Of a stretch of DNA of 64,000 nt, positions 45,945 through 54,580 are shown piece after piece (within the stretch, counting starts at the first letter, position 1; the number at the start of each line of letters is the position of its first letter). The notes beneath the pieces are model-generated. The model searched no databases. It was not told the DNA's origin and was given only the letters and a program-made list of their open reading frames with translations. Position numbers and translations under genes: made by a program. This stretch comes from Rhodobacteraceae bacterium IMCC1335 (GTDB taxonomy: Bacteria; Pseudomonadota; Alphaproteobacteria; Rhodobacterales; Rhodobacteraceae), in contig CP046864.1 in assembly GCA_039640495.1 (NCBI GenBank), positions 3,671,585 to 3,735,584 on the forward strand. The letters run 5' to 3'.

Positions 45945-46707
45945 TCTTCCTGAACTGCTTGCGATCCAATCGATGATGGTGGCCAGCGCTGTCGTGTTTT
46001 TTCGTGTGGCCGCAGTTTTTGCGCTGGTGCCCGGATTTGGCCAAACGCTTATTCCGATGCGCCTGCGCCTCGGCCTAGCGATGGCGGTCACCCTGGTTTT
46101 ATTTCCTTTGATTGACACTGCCGCCCACAATCCCATTACCCTCAGCGACTGGCTAAACCTTTTTTTTAGCGAAACTCTGATCGGTTTGTTTATCGGGTTG
46201 CTGCTGCGCGCGCTGGTATTTGCGCTGCAAACCGCAGCGTCAATTGCCGCACAATCTACGTCATTGGCGCAAATTTTCGGGCAAACGTTGGAAGATCCAA
46301 TGCCTGCGATTGGAAATTTATTTCTGATTGGGGCGCTCGCCTTATTGATGATTCTGGGCTTTCACGTTTCTTTGATTCAAGCGCTGGCCCATTCTTATGG
46401 AGTAATCCCGCTCGGGCAGCCTATCGCAAGCGGGGCTTTGCTCACCAGCGGAGTGACCGAACTTAGCGACGCATTTTATATGGCTTTTGGGCTGGCCGCC
46501 CCTTTCTGGCTTGGCGGCCTACTCTATAATATTGGGCTTGGGGCGATAAACCGCGCGATGCCGCAACTAATGGTCGCCTTCATCGGGGCACCCGCACTAA
46601 CACTTTTGGGGCTGTTTTTAATTCTAACAGCCTTACCGCTCATTTTAAAAACTTGGAGCGACGCGGTATTTTCATTGCTGCTTGAAATTGGCACGCATTC
46701 CCTATGA
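45937..46707 (+). CDS. fliR: Flagellar export gate protein FliR
   Basis: Membrane component of the export gate, 256 residues, with six or so hydrophobic segments. The family pattern FFRVAAVFALVPGFG (about residues 21-35) and LRLGLAMAVTLVLFPL (about 43-58) is present, then FALQTAASIAAQSTSLAQIF (about 95-114). The ATG at 45937 overlaps flhA by 8 bases; upstream in-frame codons are not FliR-like. It overlaps flhB by ATGA. Confidence 0.94.
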   Translation: MSDLPELLAIQSMMVASAVVFFRVAAVFALVPGFGQTLIPMRLRLGLAMAVTLVLFPLIDTAAHNPITLSDWLNLFFSETLIGLFIGLLLRALVFALQTAASIAAQSTSLAQIFGQTLEDPMPAIGNLFLIGALALLMILGFHVSLIQALAHSYGVIPLGQPIASGALLTSGVTELSDAFYMAFGLAAPFWLGGLLYNIGLGAINRAMPQLMVAFIGAPALTLLGLFLILTALPLILKTWSDAVFSLLLEIGTHSL

Positions 46708-47792
46708 ACAGCGATCAAGACAATGAGGATAAACCCCACGAAGCCAGCCCTCAAAAGCTAAAAAAAATGCGCGAAAAAGGTGAAATACCGCATTCAAAAG
46801 ATCTTTTATCCACGCTTTCTCTGGCAAGTCTTTTACTGGTGCTTTGGCTGTTCGGCGCCCCCCTAATGGAAAAAACTGGCATATATTTAACCGTGCTTTT
46901 TTCTCACATTGAGGTGATCTTACGCCACCCTAACACGCCCCTTTCTCGGCAGAGCCTGCAAGGCCCACTAAGCTTAATCTTGGCCCAGATAAGCCCCGCC
47001 TTGCTCCTGCCCTTCCTATTGATCTGTCTTTATATACTGCTACAGGGGCCGCCTTTTTTTGTGGTGAAGAAAATCTCGCCACAACTAAAACGCATCTCTT
47101 TGCTGGGTAATTTCAAACAAAAATATGGGGCTGATGGGCTTTTTGAATTTACAAAAAGTGCTGTAAAGCTGGCGGTTTTTAGTCTGGTTCTTGGGGGCTC
47201 ATTTATCACCAACCTGCCCCGGATAATTCACTTGCCGCTGCTTGATACGCGTCTCAGCATGGCAATTATGGGCCAGCTTATATTAGAATTTTTAACCTTG
47301 CTGCTGATCGTGTCTCTGCCAATTTCCATCCTTGATTTTTTCTGGCAAAGGCGAAAGCACTTTCAAAAACACCGCATGTCACAAAAGGATCTAAAGGAAG
47401 AACATAAAGACAGCGAAGGCGATCCCGTATTTAAACAAGCCCGTCAGCAAAAAGCCTATGAAATTGCAATGGGTGGTTTAAACAGCGCGGTTGCCGGGTC
47501 AAGCGTTATTGTGGTGAACCCGCAACATTATGCGGTGGCGCTCAAATGGGCGCGCCAAGCAGGAACCGCCCCGACATGTGCGGCAAAAGGCATTGATCAT
47601 AAAGCGCAAAAAATGCGCGAAATAGCCGCGCAAAATAGAGTTCCGATTTATCACGATCCACAAACCGCGCGGCGCCTTTATGCAGGATTGGATATTGGAC
47701 AAGAAATTGATCCGGCTGATTATGAGGCAATCGCCCAAGCCATTCAATTTGCAGATGCAATCCTTGCCCGTGAGCAAATTGATGAAACATAA
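46704..47792 (+). CDS. flhB: Flagellar export gate protein FlhB, NPQH variant
   Basis: Export substrate-specificity switch, 362 residues. The N-terminus is the classical DKPHEASPQKLKKMREKGEI region, followed by four membrane spans and a cytoplasmic domain with HRMSQKDLKEEHKDSEGDP (about residues 224-242). The autocleavage site is VVNPQHYAVALKW (about 269-281). The canonical motif is NPTH, so a glutamine replaces the threonine. The asparagine and proline that take part in cleavage are kept, so processing may still occur. Confidence 0.95.
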   Translation: MNSDQDNEDKPHEASPQKLKKMREKGEIPHSKDLLSTLSLASLLLVLWLFGAPLMEKTGIYLTVLFSHIEVILRHPNTPLSRQSLQGPLSLILAQISPALLLPFLLICLYILLQGPPFFVVKKISPQLKRISLLGNFKQKYGADGLFEFTKSAVKLAVFSLVLGGSFITNLPRIIHLPLLDTRLSMAIMGQLILEFLTLLLIVSLPISILDFFWQRRKHFQKHRMSQKDLKEEHKDSEGDPVFKQARQQKAYEIAMGGLNSAVAGSSVIVVNPQHYAVALKWARQAGTAPTCAAKGIDHKAQKMREIAAQNRVPIYHDPQTARRLYAGLDIGQEIDPADYEAIAQAIQFADAILAREQIDET

Positions 47793-48201
47793 CCTCAAAG
47801 CCCTGCAGCAGATCAGCAACCTGACCCATCAAAAAGCCCTGCGCGCCCATCAAATAGCCAAAGCTCGAGAAGCGGATCTTTTACGCCAAATCCGGCGTAA
47901 TAAGCAGACAGAACAATACCTACAAAACCTGAGCAAAGAGGCGTTGTCTCAATTCGCAGATGGGGTTTATCACTGGATAAAACACAACAATTTAAACAAA
48001 AAAGCATATCACCAAAACTTGGCAAGCTGCGCGGATGATTTGCGCCATACTCAGCGAGCTCTCCGCAAAGCACTGGCTCAAAAAGATTTTATAGAGCAGA
48101 AGGTTTTGCGCGATCATAAGGAAGAAAAGGCACGGCGCGACGCGGCACAAATGGCTGTTCAGCGGCAGCTATACTATCTGAAAACGACGCCTTTCCTCTA
48201 G
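47782..48201 (+). CDS. FliJ-like coiled-coil flagellar protein
   Basis: A 139-residue, highly charged, almost wholly helical protein (KAREADLLRQIRRNKQTEQY near residues 26-45, KVLRDHKEEKARRDAAQMAV near 107-126). Length, composition and place next to flhB agree with FliJ, the export chaperone-escort that works with FliI and FliH. No direct motif proves this. The ATG at 47782 overlaps flhB by 11 bases. The TAG stop shares CTAG with the stop of the opposing gene. Confidence 0.6.
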   Translation: MKHNLKALQQISNLTHQKALRAHQIAKAREADLLRQIRRNKQTEQYLQNLSKEALSQFADGVYHWIKHNNLNKKAYHQNLASCADDLRHTQRALRKALAQKDFIEQKVLRDHKEEKARRDAAQMAVQRQLYYLKTTPFL

Positions 48202-48698
48202 ACCTTTTGGCGCGCAATATCGGTAATAAACACATCAATAATATGCGTCCCCACGCTCTGTTGCGCCGAGTCGAGCAATCTGGTTTTCAAGATCAATAGA
48301 TTTCTGGTCGATGTGAAATCGCCTTGAAACCCTCCTAAACTGGCATGATCAAAAAGCACCTGCAAAAAACGATCCCGCAGTTTCACTTCAGTGGCTCTGA
48401 CATCGTTTTCTGATCCGCTTTGCAGCTCTAATCCAAGAGAAATCGCGATGATCGCGCGTACTGTATCTTCTTGAATGAGGGGCACAAAAAATGGCGAACC
48501 AAATTTAAATTGATTGGCTGCTGCTTGCCCAATCCGAAGCGTGCCGGGCTGAAAACCGGGCGCATTTTTAACCGGTGTAACGCGGGTTATGGCTGCAAAA
48601 AACGATTTAGACATTTCAACCGGCGCAAAAAATGACGCCAAAAGGCCACCAACCGCTCCTGCACAAGCAATACTGGAAATTTTGAAAAACAAACGCAT
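48198..48698 (-). CDS. Second FliL-like basal-body protein
   Basis: The 166-residue protein has a membrane anchor (about residues 7-26) and a periplasmic domain with KLRDRFLQVLFDHASLGGF (about 107-125) and VGTHIIDVFITDIARQK (about 149-165). The second resembles the FliL closing strand (KDVYFTEFV-like). It is the last gene of the minus-strand flgB-to-flgH unit. Genes of this type follow flgH in other Rhodobacterales. Fold and name are moderately sure; role is not. Confidence 0.6.
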   Translation of the reverse strand: MRLFFKISSIACAGAVGGLLASFFAPVEMSKSFFAAITRVTPVKNAPGFQPGTLRIGQAAANQFKFGSPFFVPLIQEDTVRAIIAISLGLELQSGSENDVRATEVKLRDRFLQVLFDHASLGGFQGDFTSTRNLLILKTRLLDSAQQSVGTHIIDVFITDIARQKV

Positions 48699-48705
48699 TG
48701 ATGAG

Positions 48706-49434
48706 CTAAAACGGGCTTAATTTATTTATAAAATCGTAGCCAAATCTGGGTTTTTGGATTTGGCTGACCTGACCTTTCCCACCATAAGACACGCGTGCCA
48801 GCGCGATTTTATCATATGTGATCTGATTTTGACGGGAAATATCCTCAGGGCGGACAAAACCAGATACTCCAAGCGCCCGTATTTCATTATTCACTCGCAC
48901 TTCTTGATTGCCCGCAATTGACAAAACTCCGTTTTCAAGCACCTCGACCACCGTCACCGCGATGCGCAATGTCAGTTTTTCGCGCCTTTGCACCGATCCC
49001 CGGCCTGAGTTTGCGCTTTTTGAAGCGATCTCAATTGCATTTTCTAAGCCTGCGCCCGTTGGAAATTTTGATGCTTGCGCCTGGGGCAAACCAAAAAACT
49101 GGGGAATTCCTAAACTTTCCGCGGCTTTCCGATCTCGGCTGGAAGAATTGGATATTTCCGCCCGATCATCTATTTCCACCACAACGGTCAAGATGTCGCC
49201 ACTGCGCAACGCGCGGCGATCCCCCCATAAAGATTGCCTCTCGCGGCTCCATAAAGAGCCTTGAGGTCTCCGCTCTGTCATTGGAGCAAATTGCAGCGGT
49301 TGCGAGGCCCGCAAGGCAAGATGTTCTGGTGAATTTTGAAGTGGCGAAAAACGCACATCCTGAGAGCCACTAAAAGAGGTGCCGCAGGCTTGCAAAAAAA
49401 TCAAACCAGTCAGTGGAAAGGGGGTAAACCTCAC
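48706..49434 (-). CDS. flgH: Flagellar L-ring lipoprotein FlgH
   Basis: Outer-membrane L-ring subunit, about 242 residues. The signal peptide ends in the lipobox LQAC (the lipidated cysteine is near residue 17). The family core is SLWSRERQSLWGDRRALRSG, then DILTVVVEIDDRAEISNSSS, with VVEVLENGVLSIAGNQEVRV and a closing FVRPEDISRQNQI. A GTG at 49434, just after the flgA stop, gives a normal-length signal; an ATG at 49464 inside flgA is the longer choice. Confidence 0.92.
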   Translation of the reverse strand: MRFTPFPLTGLIFLQACGTSFSGSQDVRFSPLQNSPEHLALRASQPLQFAPMTERRPQGSLWSRERQSLWGDRRALRSGDILTVVVEIDDRAEISNSSSRDRKAAESLGIPQFFGLPQAQASKFPTGAGLENAIEIASKSANSGRGSVQRREKLTLRIAVTVVEVLENGVLSIAGNQEVRVNNEIRALGVSGFVRPEDISRQNQITYDKIALARVSYGGKGQVSQIQKPRFGYDFINKLSPF

Positions 49435-49435
49435 T

Positions 49436-49852
49436 TTATGGCAAAACTGAAATTTTTCCGTCATCCCGCACCTGTCCGATCAAGACCTGTTTTGATTGAT
49501 TGTTCATCACTTTGATCCATTGCCCGGGCCGACCCCGCGCCAAGGCCCGCCCAATCGCTGAAATCGTCAGGCCGGGCCGTTCAAAAAGCAAAACAACCTG
49601 TTGATTGCGCGCCACTAGCGTGGGCGCGGCAAGATCTTTCACAAAAATTGGTTGCTTGGCGTAAAGGGCCACTTGCGTTTCCAAACCAACTGCATCCCCT
49701 ATGGTGTTAAACGTGCCGGGCAGATTGCCATCTTTGAGATCAAGATGCTCTGCCTCAACGCGGGTTCCGGGCGCAAGCGTTTGCACCGGCACCACAATGT
49801 CAGACTGCGCCTGAACCGCCCAAACAAGTAATATCACAACGAACCATCGCAT
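49436..49852 (-). CDS. flgA: Flagellar P-ring chaperone FlgA
   Basis: Periplasmic chaperone for P-ring assembly, 138 residues with a signal peptide (about 1-17). The SAF-like domain is seen as VPVQTLAPGTRVEAEHLDLK (about residues 21-40) and the C-terminal part as QWIKVMNNQSKQVLIGQVRD (about 109-128). It is a short form without the N-terminal extension of the E. coli protein. The start shares one base with the flgG stop (TAATG). Confidence 0.9.
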   Translation of the reverse strand: MRWFVVILLVWAVQAQSDIVVPVQTLAPGTRVEAEHLDLKDGNLPGTFNTIGDAVGLETQVALYAKQPIFVKDLAAPTLVARNQQVVLLFERPGLTISAIGRALARGRPGQWIKVMNNQSKQVLIGQVRDDGKISVLP

Positions 49853-50637
49853 TATCGGATTTGCGTGGTTGCACCAAGCATCTTATCGGCCGCTGATATG
49901 ACTTTTGCGTTCAACTCATAACCGCGTTGAGCCTCTATCAATTCGGTAATTTCACGCACCGCATCCACGGAACTTTCTTCCAAATATCCTTGGCGCAGCA
50001 GCCCAAGACCCCCTTGGCCAGGCACGGCCGTTAATGGAGGCCCAGAGGCGGGCGAGGGCAAAAATAAATTGCCTCCAAGCGCTTCTAACCCTTTGTTATT
50101 TGAAAACCCTGCAAGCGTGATTTGTCCCAGCAATAAGGGCTCTGACGTTTCAGCGAAAGTGATATTGATCGTTCCATCAGAACTGATGCTGATCGCCCGC
50201 GCATCCTCGGGGATTACAATTTCAGGCACAAGCGCATGCCCATCCGACGTCACCACCAATCCATCAAAATTTCTTTTAAGCGCACCATCGCGCGTAAACG
50301 CCGATTGTCCTGACGGAAGCCGCACTTCAAGATAGCCCAATCCTTCAATCGCCAGATCAAGATCCCCGCTTGAGGCCGCCAGGGCACCTTGCTCAACATT
50401 CACAGAAATTGCAGCAGGCCGCACACCAAGCCCAAGCTGCACACCCGTTGGCAAAACCGTACCATCTCGGGCTGTAATCGCACCGGGCCTGGATTTTTGC
50501 TGATAATGCAAATCAGAAAATTCAGCCCGGCGGGTATTATAGCCCGTTGTACTCATATTTGAGAGGTTATTTGAAATAACCTCAACACGCATTTGCTGGG
50601 CGCTCATGCCAGTTGCTGCGATTTGAAGGGCCCGCAT
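49852..50637 (-). CDS. flgG: Flagellar distal rod protein FlgG
   Basis: Distal-rod subunit, 261 residues. The N-terminus is MRALQIAATGMSAQQMRVEV with ISNNLSNMSTTGYNTRRAEF (about residues 21-40), which places it in FlgG; the central part has LPSGQSAFTRDGALKRNFDG (about 110-129); the C-terminus has LIEAQRGYELNAKVISAADK (about 233-252). It lies in the expected order flgF-flgG-flgA. Confidence 0.96.
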   Translation of the reverse strand: MRALQIAATGMSAQQMRVEVISNNLSNMSTTGYNTRRAEFSDLHYQQKSRPGAITARDGTVLPTGVQLGLGVRPAAISVNVEQGALAASSGDLDLAIEGLGYLEVRLPSGQSAFTRDGALKRNFDGLVVTSDGHALVPEIVIPEDARAISISSDGTINITFAETSEPLLLGQITLAGFSNNKGLEALGGNLFLPSPASGPPLTAVPGQGGLGLLRQGYLEESSVDAVREITELIEAQRGYELNAKVISAADKMLGATTQIR

Positions 50638-50652
50638 TTTTCCGTCTCCTCA

Positions 50653-51366
50653 TTATTTCAAAAGCATATTTAATGATTTCTTGATCCGTGACTCTTCACT
50701 CTCTAAGAATGTTTGCCCCATTTCATAAGCCCGCTGAACCGTGATTAACCGCGCAATCTGAGAGGTAATATCACTGTTGGATTGTTCTAAAAAACCCTGC
50801 ATCACGTCAGGTTTTTCCTGCAAAAGAAGCGCTTGATTGGGCGTGAAAGACACCCCATCATGGCGCGTTAACCGGGTGATATCCTCTACCGTAAAAACAC
50901 CAATCTGACCAAGAAAATGATCCCCCGAATGCAGATCACCAGTTTTTGAAAAGCTCAGTGCGCCCAGCGGCGGCGGTACAAACAGCGGCGCCTGGCCGAT
51001 ATCTAAGACCGGCCATCCCTGTGCCGTGACCAATCGATGATCAGCGGATACGGAAAAATTACCCGCGCGGGTCAATTTTGGGCCAGAGCCCGACTCAACA
51101 AGAAAAAAACCATCCCCCTGCAACGCCAAATCGACACTATTGCCAGTAGAGACCAACGGCCCTGCTGTGAAATTGGTGCGGCTTAAATTGGCATGCGCGA
51201 ATGAAACCGATTGATCATCGGCTTGCTTGGGCAGATATTCTGAAAAAACCAGGCTTTCTTCACGAAAGCCAAATGTGGGAGCATTGGCAATATTATTGGC
51301 CAGCACATCCAGCTCCCGAAACAGACCCATCTGGCGGGTCAAAGTGGCATAGGTGGGAATATCCAT
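50653..51366 (-). CDS. flgF: Flagellar proximal rod protein FlgF
   Basis: Rod subunit of 237 residues. The N-terminal rod motif is ELDVLANNIANAPTFGFREE (about residues 18-37), the middle has VDLALQGDGFFLVESGSGPK and LTRAGNFSVSADHRLV, and the C-terminus is LITVQRAYEMGQTFLESEES. It is shorter than FlgG and lies directly before it, as expected for FlgF. The start follows the fliQ stop by 3 bases. Confidence 0.94.
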   Translation of the reverse strand: MDIPTYATLTRQMGLFRELDVLANNIANAPTFGFREESLVFSEYLPKQADDQSVSFAHANLSRTNFTAGPLVSTGNSVDLALQGDGFFLVESGSGPKLTRAGNFSVSADHRLVTAQGWPVLDIGQAPLFVPPPLGALSFSKTGDLHSGDHFLGQIGVFTVEDITRLTRHDGVSFTPNQALLLQEKPDVMQGFLEQSNSDITSQIARLITVQRAYEMGQTFLESEESRIKKSLNMLLK

Positions 51367-51369
51367 CGC

Positions 51370-51639
51370 TCAGCCACCTGCCAATATCGGTAGGATTTGC
51401 ATCTGAAAATAGCTTGTTAAACGCTCTGTCATAAAACCCATTGTGATCCAAAAAACCAAACCGATAGCGGCGAGTTTTGGCACAAAAGTCAGCGTCATTT
51501 CTTGAACCGAGGTTAACGCCTGAAACAAGCCTACCAACAGACCCACCGCAAGCGCCACGCTTAAAATAGGAAGCGAGATCACGACCGCCACCCAAAGACC
51601 GGCTCGCAAAATATCAAAAAACATTTCTGGGCTGAGCAT
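51370..51639 (-). CDS. fliQ: Flagellar export gate protein FliQ
   Basis: Two-span export gate subunit, 89 residues. Spans lie at about residues 17-38 and 50-72. Conserved residues are in LPILSVALAVGLLVGLFQAL (about 23-42) and TSVQEMTLTFVPKL (about 43-56), the universal FliQ motif. The start overlaps the fliE stop as TGATG. Confidence 0.95.
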   Translation of the reverse strand: MLSPEMFFDILRAGLWVAVVISLPILSVALAVGLLVGLFQALTSVQEMTLTFVPKLAAIGLVFWITMGFMTERLTSYFQMQILPILAGG

Positions 51640-51926
51640 CAGAGTGGCATCCGCAAAATCTCTTGATAGGCTTGCACCACCTTATTGCGCATCGCGACGG
51701 CTGTTTCCACCGCCAGTTCAGATTGTGCCAAAGCCTGCACCAATTGATAGGGTTCAATTTCCGACTGCGCGGCCTGCGCGGCAGCGCGCTCACCCGCGGC
51801 CAAAGTGGCCGAAAAATCAGCCGTAACCTGTGCCAGCGCCGATGATGCTTTTTCCGATTGCTCGGCCTGCGTCGCCGGCCGCGCGGTTTGATATTTCTGA
51901 GCTGCAAAAAGAGAAGACAGTTCCAT
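51639..51926 (-). CDS. fliE: Flagellar hook-basal body protein FliE
   Basis: Adapter between MS-ring and rod, 95 residues, all helical. The C-terminal family motif is AQSELAVETAVAMRNKVVQA (about residues 68-87) followed by YQEILRMPL. The N-terminus is Ala- and Gln-rich. It sits between flgC and fliQ, the normal order. Confidence 0.93.
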   Translation of the reverse strand: MELSSLFAAQKYQTARPATQAEQSEKASSALAQVTADFSATLAAGERAAAQAAQSEIEPYQLVQALAQSELAVETAVAMRNKVVQAYQEILRMPL

Positions 51927-51933
51927 AAAATCG

Positions 51934-52311
51934 CTACCTTTTTAGAAGATCAAGTGCCGCAGAAGACATCTGTCGCGCCTGATCAAAAAGTTTCAAATTG
52001 GCCTCATAACTGCGCTGTGCCTCGCGCGCATCGGCAAGTTCTAAAATCAGATCAACATTCGAGCCCTGATAATATCCTCTCGCATCGGCCAATGGATGTG
52101 CAGGGTTAAAGATAACCGGCAAGGGGCTAAGATCGGTGAAGTGATTTGCCTCAACCCTCTGATCAGAACGCGCGGTTTCAAACGTCGTGACCGCGCGGCG
52201 ATATCCTGCAGTTTCGACATGCGCGATATTTTGCGCAATATTTTGCAGACGCTGCGCTTGCGCGTGCAACCCACTGGCCGAAACGAACAAACTTTTCTGA
52301 AACAGGTTCAT
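51934..52311 (-). CDS. flgC: Flagellar proximal rod protein FlgC
   Basis: Proximal-rod subunit, 125 residues, slightly short. The N-terminal rod motif is RLQNIAQNIAHVETAGYRRA (about residues 21-40), the middle has YYQGSNVDLILELADAREAQ (about 80-99), and the C-terminus is RSYEANLKLFDQARQMSSAA. It lies between flgB and fliE, as expected. Confidence 0.93.
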   Translation of the reverse strand: MNLFQKSLFVSASGLHAQAQRLQNIAQNIAHVETAGYRRAVTTFETARSDQRVEANHFTDLSPLPVIFNPAHPLADARGYYQGSNVDLILELADAREAQRSYEANLKLFDQARQMSSAALDLLKR

Positions 52312-52328
52312 TATCCCAAACCCATCCG

Positions 52329-52703
52329 CTAGCGCCCCAGACTGCTGCGCAAGATGCGCATCGTGCTGCGATAAATCGCAATCGCATGATCATGTTGCCG
52401 CCGGATATCGGATGCCCGCATCATTTCGCGTTCAAGGGATACAGAATTGCCGTTCGGCTCGAGATAATCAATCTCGGGCGGCGCCAATTCTTGCCTGGCA
52501 GACACAGCGGCAATATGTTTGGAATGTACCCGCGCTAACTCTAAGGTCGCGCTGCGCTTGGCCAAAGAAAATGGTGAAAGATCCTGCGCCTTATATCCGG
52601 CTGTATCCGCATGCGCGACATTAAGCGCTGCCAAAGCGTGGCGCTGAGACGCGTGATCCAACATATGGCCAGCAATTTTGAACAGCTCCAAATTCTGGAA
52701 CAT
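52329..52703 (-). CDS. flgB: Flagellar proximal rod protein FlgB
   Basis: Proximal-rod subunit, about 124 residues from the ATG at 52703 (MFQNLELFKIAGHMLDHASQ). The rod motif HALAALNVAHADTAGYKAQD is at about residues 22-41, and the C-terminus has DIRRQHDHAIAIYRSTMRIL. The open frame extends to 52796, but that part overlaps the divergent fliI start. It is the first gene of the minus unit running to the second fliL. Confidence 0.93.
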   Translation of the reverse strand: MFQNLELFKIAGHMLDHASQRHALAALNVAHADTAGYKAQDLSPFSLAKRSATLELARVHSKHIAAVSARQELAPPEIDYLEPNGNSVSLEREMMRASDIRRQHDHAIAIYRSTMRILRSSLGR

Positions 52704-52788
52704 CCGGGCTTCTCCCTCGGCTCTTATCAACAGAACTTTAAGGGTGATTCCTTTAAAAAGTGTGTGCAGTTGCAAAAGAAAGTCTCCG

Positions 52789-54144
52789 ATGCCCACAACT
52801 CATCCACGCCCGGCCTCAAACTTGCGGCGCTTGTATGAACTGGTTTCAAAAATACAGCCCGATTATCCTGTGGGGCGGATCTGTCACGTCACCGCCAAAA
52901 CCGTTGATATTTCAGGTTTAGCCGCGCATGCAGCGATCGGAGATCGGATAAAATTCTTAACCGCCCGGACGCGCAATCAATTCGGGGAAGTCATCCGATT
53001 GTCAAACACGCATATTACGGCGCTATATGACAGCCCAGAGGCGGGCCTAAAGCTTGGCGAAAAAATACTACTTTTGCCACCCGCTCGCTTGGCCCCGGAT
53101 TACGCCTGGTTGGGCCGCGTTATTGATCCTTTGGGGCAACCTTTGGATGGAAAGGCGATCTTACCTGGCCTTTATCATACCGCTATAGACAGGCCCGCAC
53201 CACCAGCCGCAGAGCGCCGCGGTTTTGGCGAAAGATTGGAAACTGGCGCCTGTATCTTTAACACAGCCCTACCGATCGTACGCGGCCAACGCTTGGGGCT
53301 TTTCGCTGGATCAGGGGTGGGAAAATCAAAACTGATCGCGCATCTGGCGCAACATCTTCAAGCCGATATCATCATCGTTGCCTTGATTGGAGAGCGCGGC
53401 CGCGAAGTTGGCGAGTTTGTGAAAACCACATTGGGCCCAACGGCGCTGGCGCGCTCGGTCGTGGTGGCCGCCACTTCGGATATGTCACCCTTGCTGCGCC
53501 AAAAAACCGCCCAAAGCGCGATGAGCATTGCAGAATATTTCCGCGATCAAGGCCTGCAGGTTGCTTATTTTGCCGATAGCATCACGCGCTTTGCCGAGGC
53601 CTATCGCGAGGTGGCGCTAAGCGCTGGCGAATTGCCCGCTTTGCGCGGCTATCCTGCCTCTTTGGCGCATAGCCTGATGGCGCTTTGCGAGCGCGCCGGC
53701 CCTGGCTGCGCCGGCATGGGCGATATCACAGCGCTGTTCAGCGTTTTGGTCCCGGGGTCAGATATGGAAGATCCGGTGGCAGATATTTTGCGCGGCGTGT
53801 TGGATGGTCATGTCGTGCTCAGCCGGGCCATCGCCGAACGCGGGCGGTTTCCCGCGATTGACCTTTTGCGCTCGGTTTCGCGCGCCCTGCCCGTTGCTGC
53901 CAGCCCCGAAGAAAACCATGCCTTGCGTGTGATGCGGGCAATTCTTGGCGCCTATGAAGCGCAAGAACCGCTCATCAAGGCAGGGCTTTACGAGGCTGGT
54001 ACAGATCCACTGATTGAGGATGCGATCAAGGTTTGGCCAGCGCTGGATCGTTTTATCGGTGCGCATGAGGCGGGCATGATCCAAGACAGCTTCGAGCAAT
54101 TGTTTGAAATTTTACGGCAAACCCAAAGCAACACTTTGCTATAA
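52789..54144 (+). CDS. fliI: Flagellum-specific export ATPase FliI
   Basis: ATPase powering export-substrate unfolding, 451 residues. Walker A GLFAGSGVGKSKLIAH is near residue 174, VALIGERGREVGEFVK near 201, LQVAYFADSITRFAEAYREV near 257 (Walker B region), and YPASLAHSLMALCERAG near 290. The ATG at 52789 is chosen because upstream in-frame sequence is antisense to flgB. It stands alone in its transcription unit, away from FliH and FliJ-like genes. Confidence 0.95.
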   Translation: MPTTHPRPASNLRRLYELVSKIQPDYPVGRICHVTAKTVDISGLAAHAAIGDRIKFLTARTRNQFGEVIRLSNTHITALYDSPEAGLKLGEKILLLPPARLAPDYAWLGRVIDPLGQPLDGKAILPGLYHTAIDRPAPPAAERRGFGERLETGACIFNTALPIVRGQRLGLFAGSGVGKSKLIAHLAQHLQADIIIVALIGERGREVGEFVKTTLGPTALARSVVVAATSDMSPLLRQKTAQSAMSIAEYFRDQGLQVAYFADSITRFAEAYREVALSAGELPALRGYPASLAHSLMALCERAGPGCAGMGDITALFSVLVPGSDMEDPVADILRGVLDGHVVLSRAIAERGRFPAIDLLRSVSRALPVAASPEENHALRVMRAILGAYEAQEPLIKAGLYEAGTDPLIEDAIKVWPALDRFIGAHEAGMIQDSFEQLFEILRQTQSNTLL

Positions 54145-54178
54145 ACGCCTGCCGAAAAGGATAAATTGATGGGGGACG

Positions 54179-54580
54179 TCAAGCATGGCACTTAAGCAAA
54201 GCTTTCTCATCCGCCATAAGCGATCGGAGCAGCTTATAGCTTTTGTAAAACTGGCCATGATGTATAGCTAGGACCGCCTGTTCTAAGTTGCGCCGCGCTT
54301 TATGATCTTTAAAAATCAGGATCAATTCGTCCAGTTGATGTAAAATAACGGGCCGCGTTTCTCTATCAGAGATATCCCCCGTGAGCACCAATTGCACCGT
54401 ATAACAGAGCCGCCGCAGCGGCGTATCCGCGTGATCGGGGTGTAAAGCCTCACGCAGGCGCAATATATGCGCCCGCGGCGTGATGATCCGCAGTTTGGCG
54501 CGGCGGTCGCCATTTTCAAGCACCGCCCCATTTAACAATATGCGTTCTTTTGGCGCCAGTTTTAAGATCAGCCCGCTCAT
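54179..54580 (-). CDS. flbT: Flagellin synthesis regulator FlbT
   Basis: Post-transcriptional repressor that binds the flagellin leader mRNA in Caulobacter. The protein has 133 residues: MSGLILKLAPKERILLNGAV at the N-terminus, then LRIITPRAHILRLREAL (about 30-46) and YKLLRSLMADEKALL near the end. The ATG at 54580 overlaps the flaF stop by ATGA. It is encoded together with flaF just downstream of the flagellin gene, whose leader contains two alternative hairpins. Confidence 0.92.
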   Translation of the reverse strand: MSGLILKLAPKERILLNGAVLENGDRRAKLRIITPRAHILRLREALHPDHADTPLRRLCYTVQLVLTGDISDRETRPVILHQLDELILIFKDHKARRNLEQAVLAIHHGQFYKSYKLLRSLMADEKALLKCHA

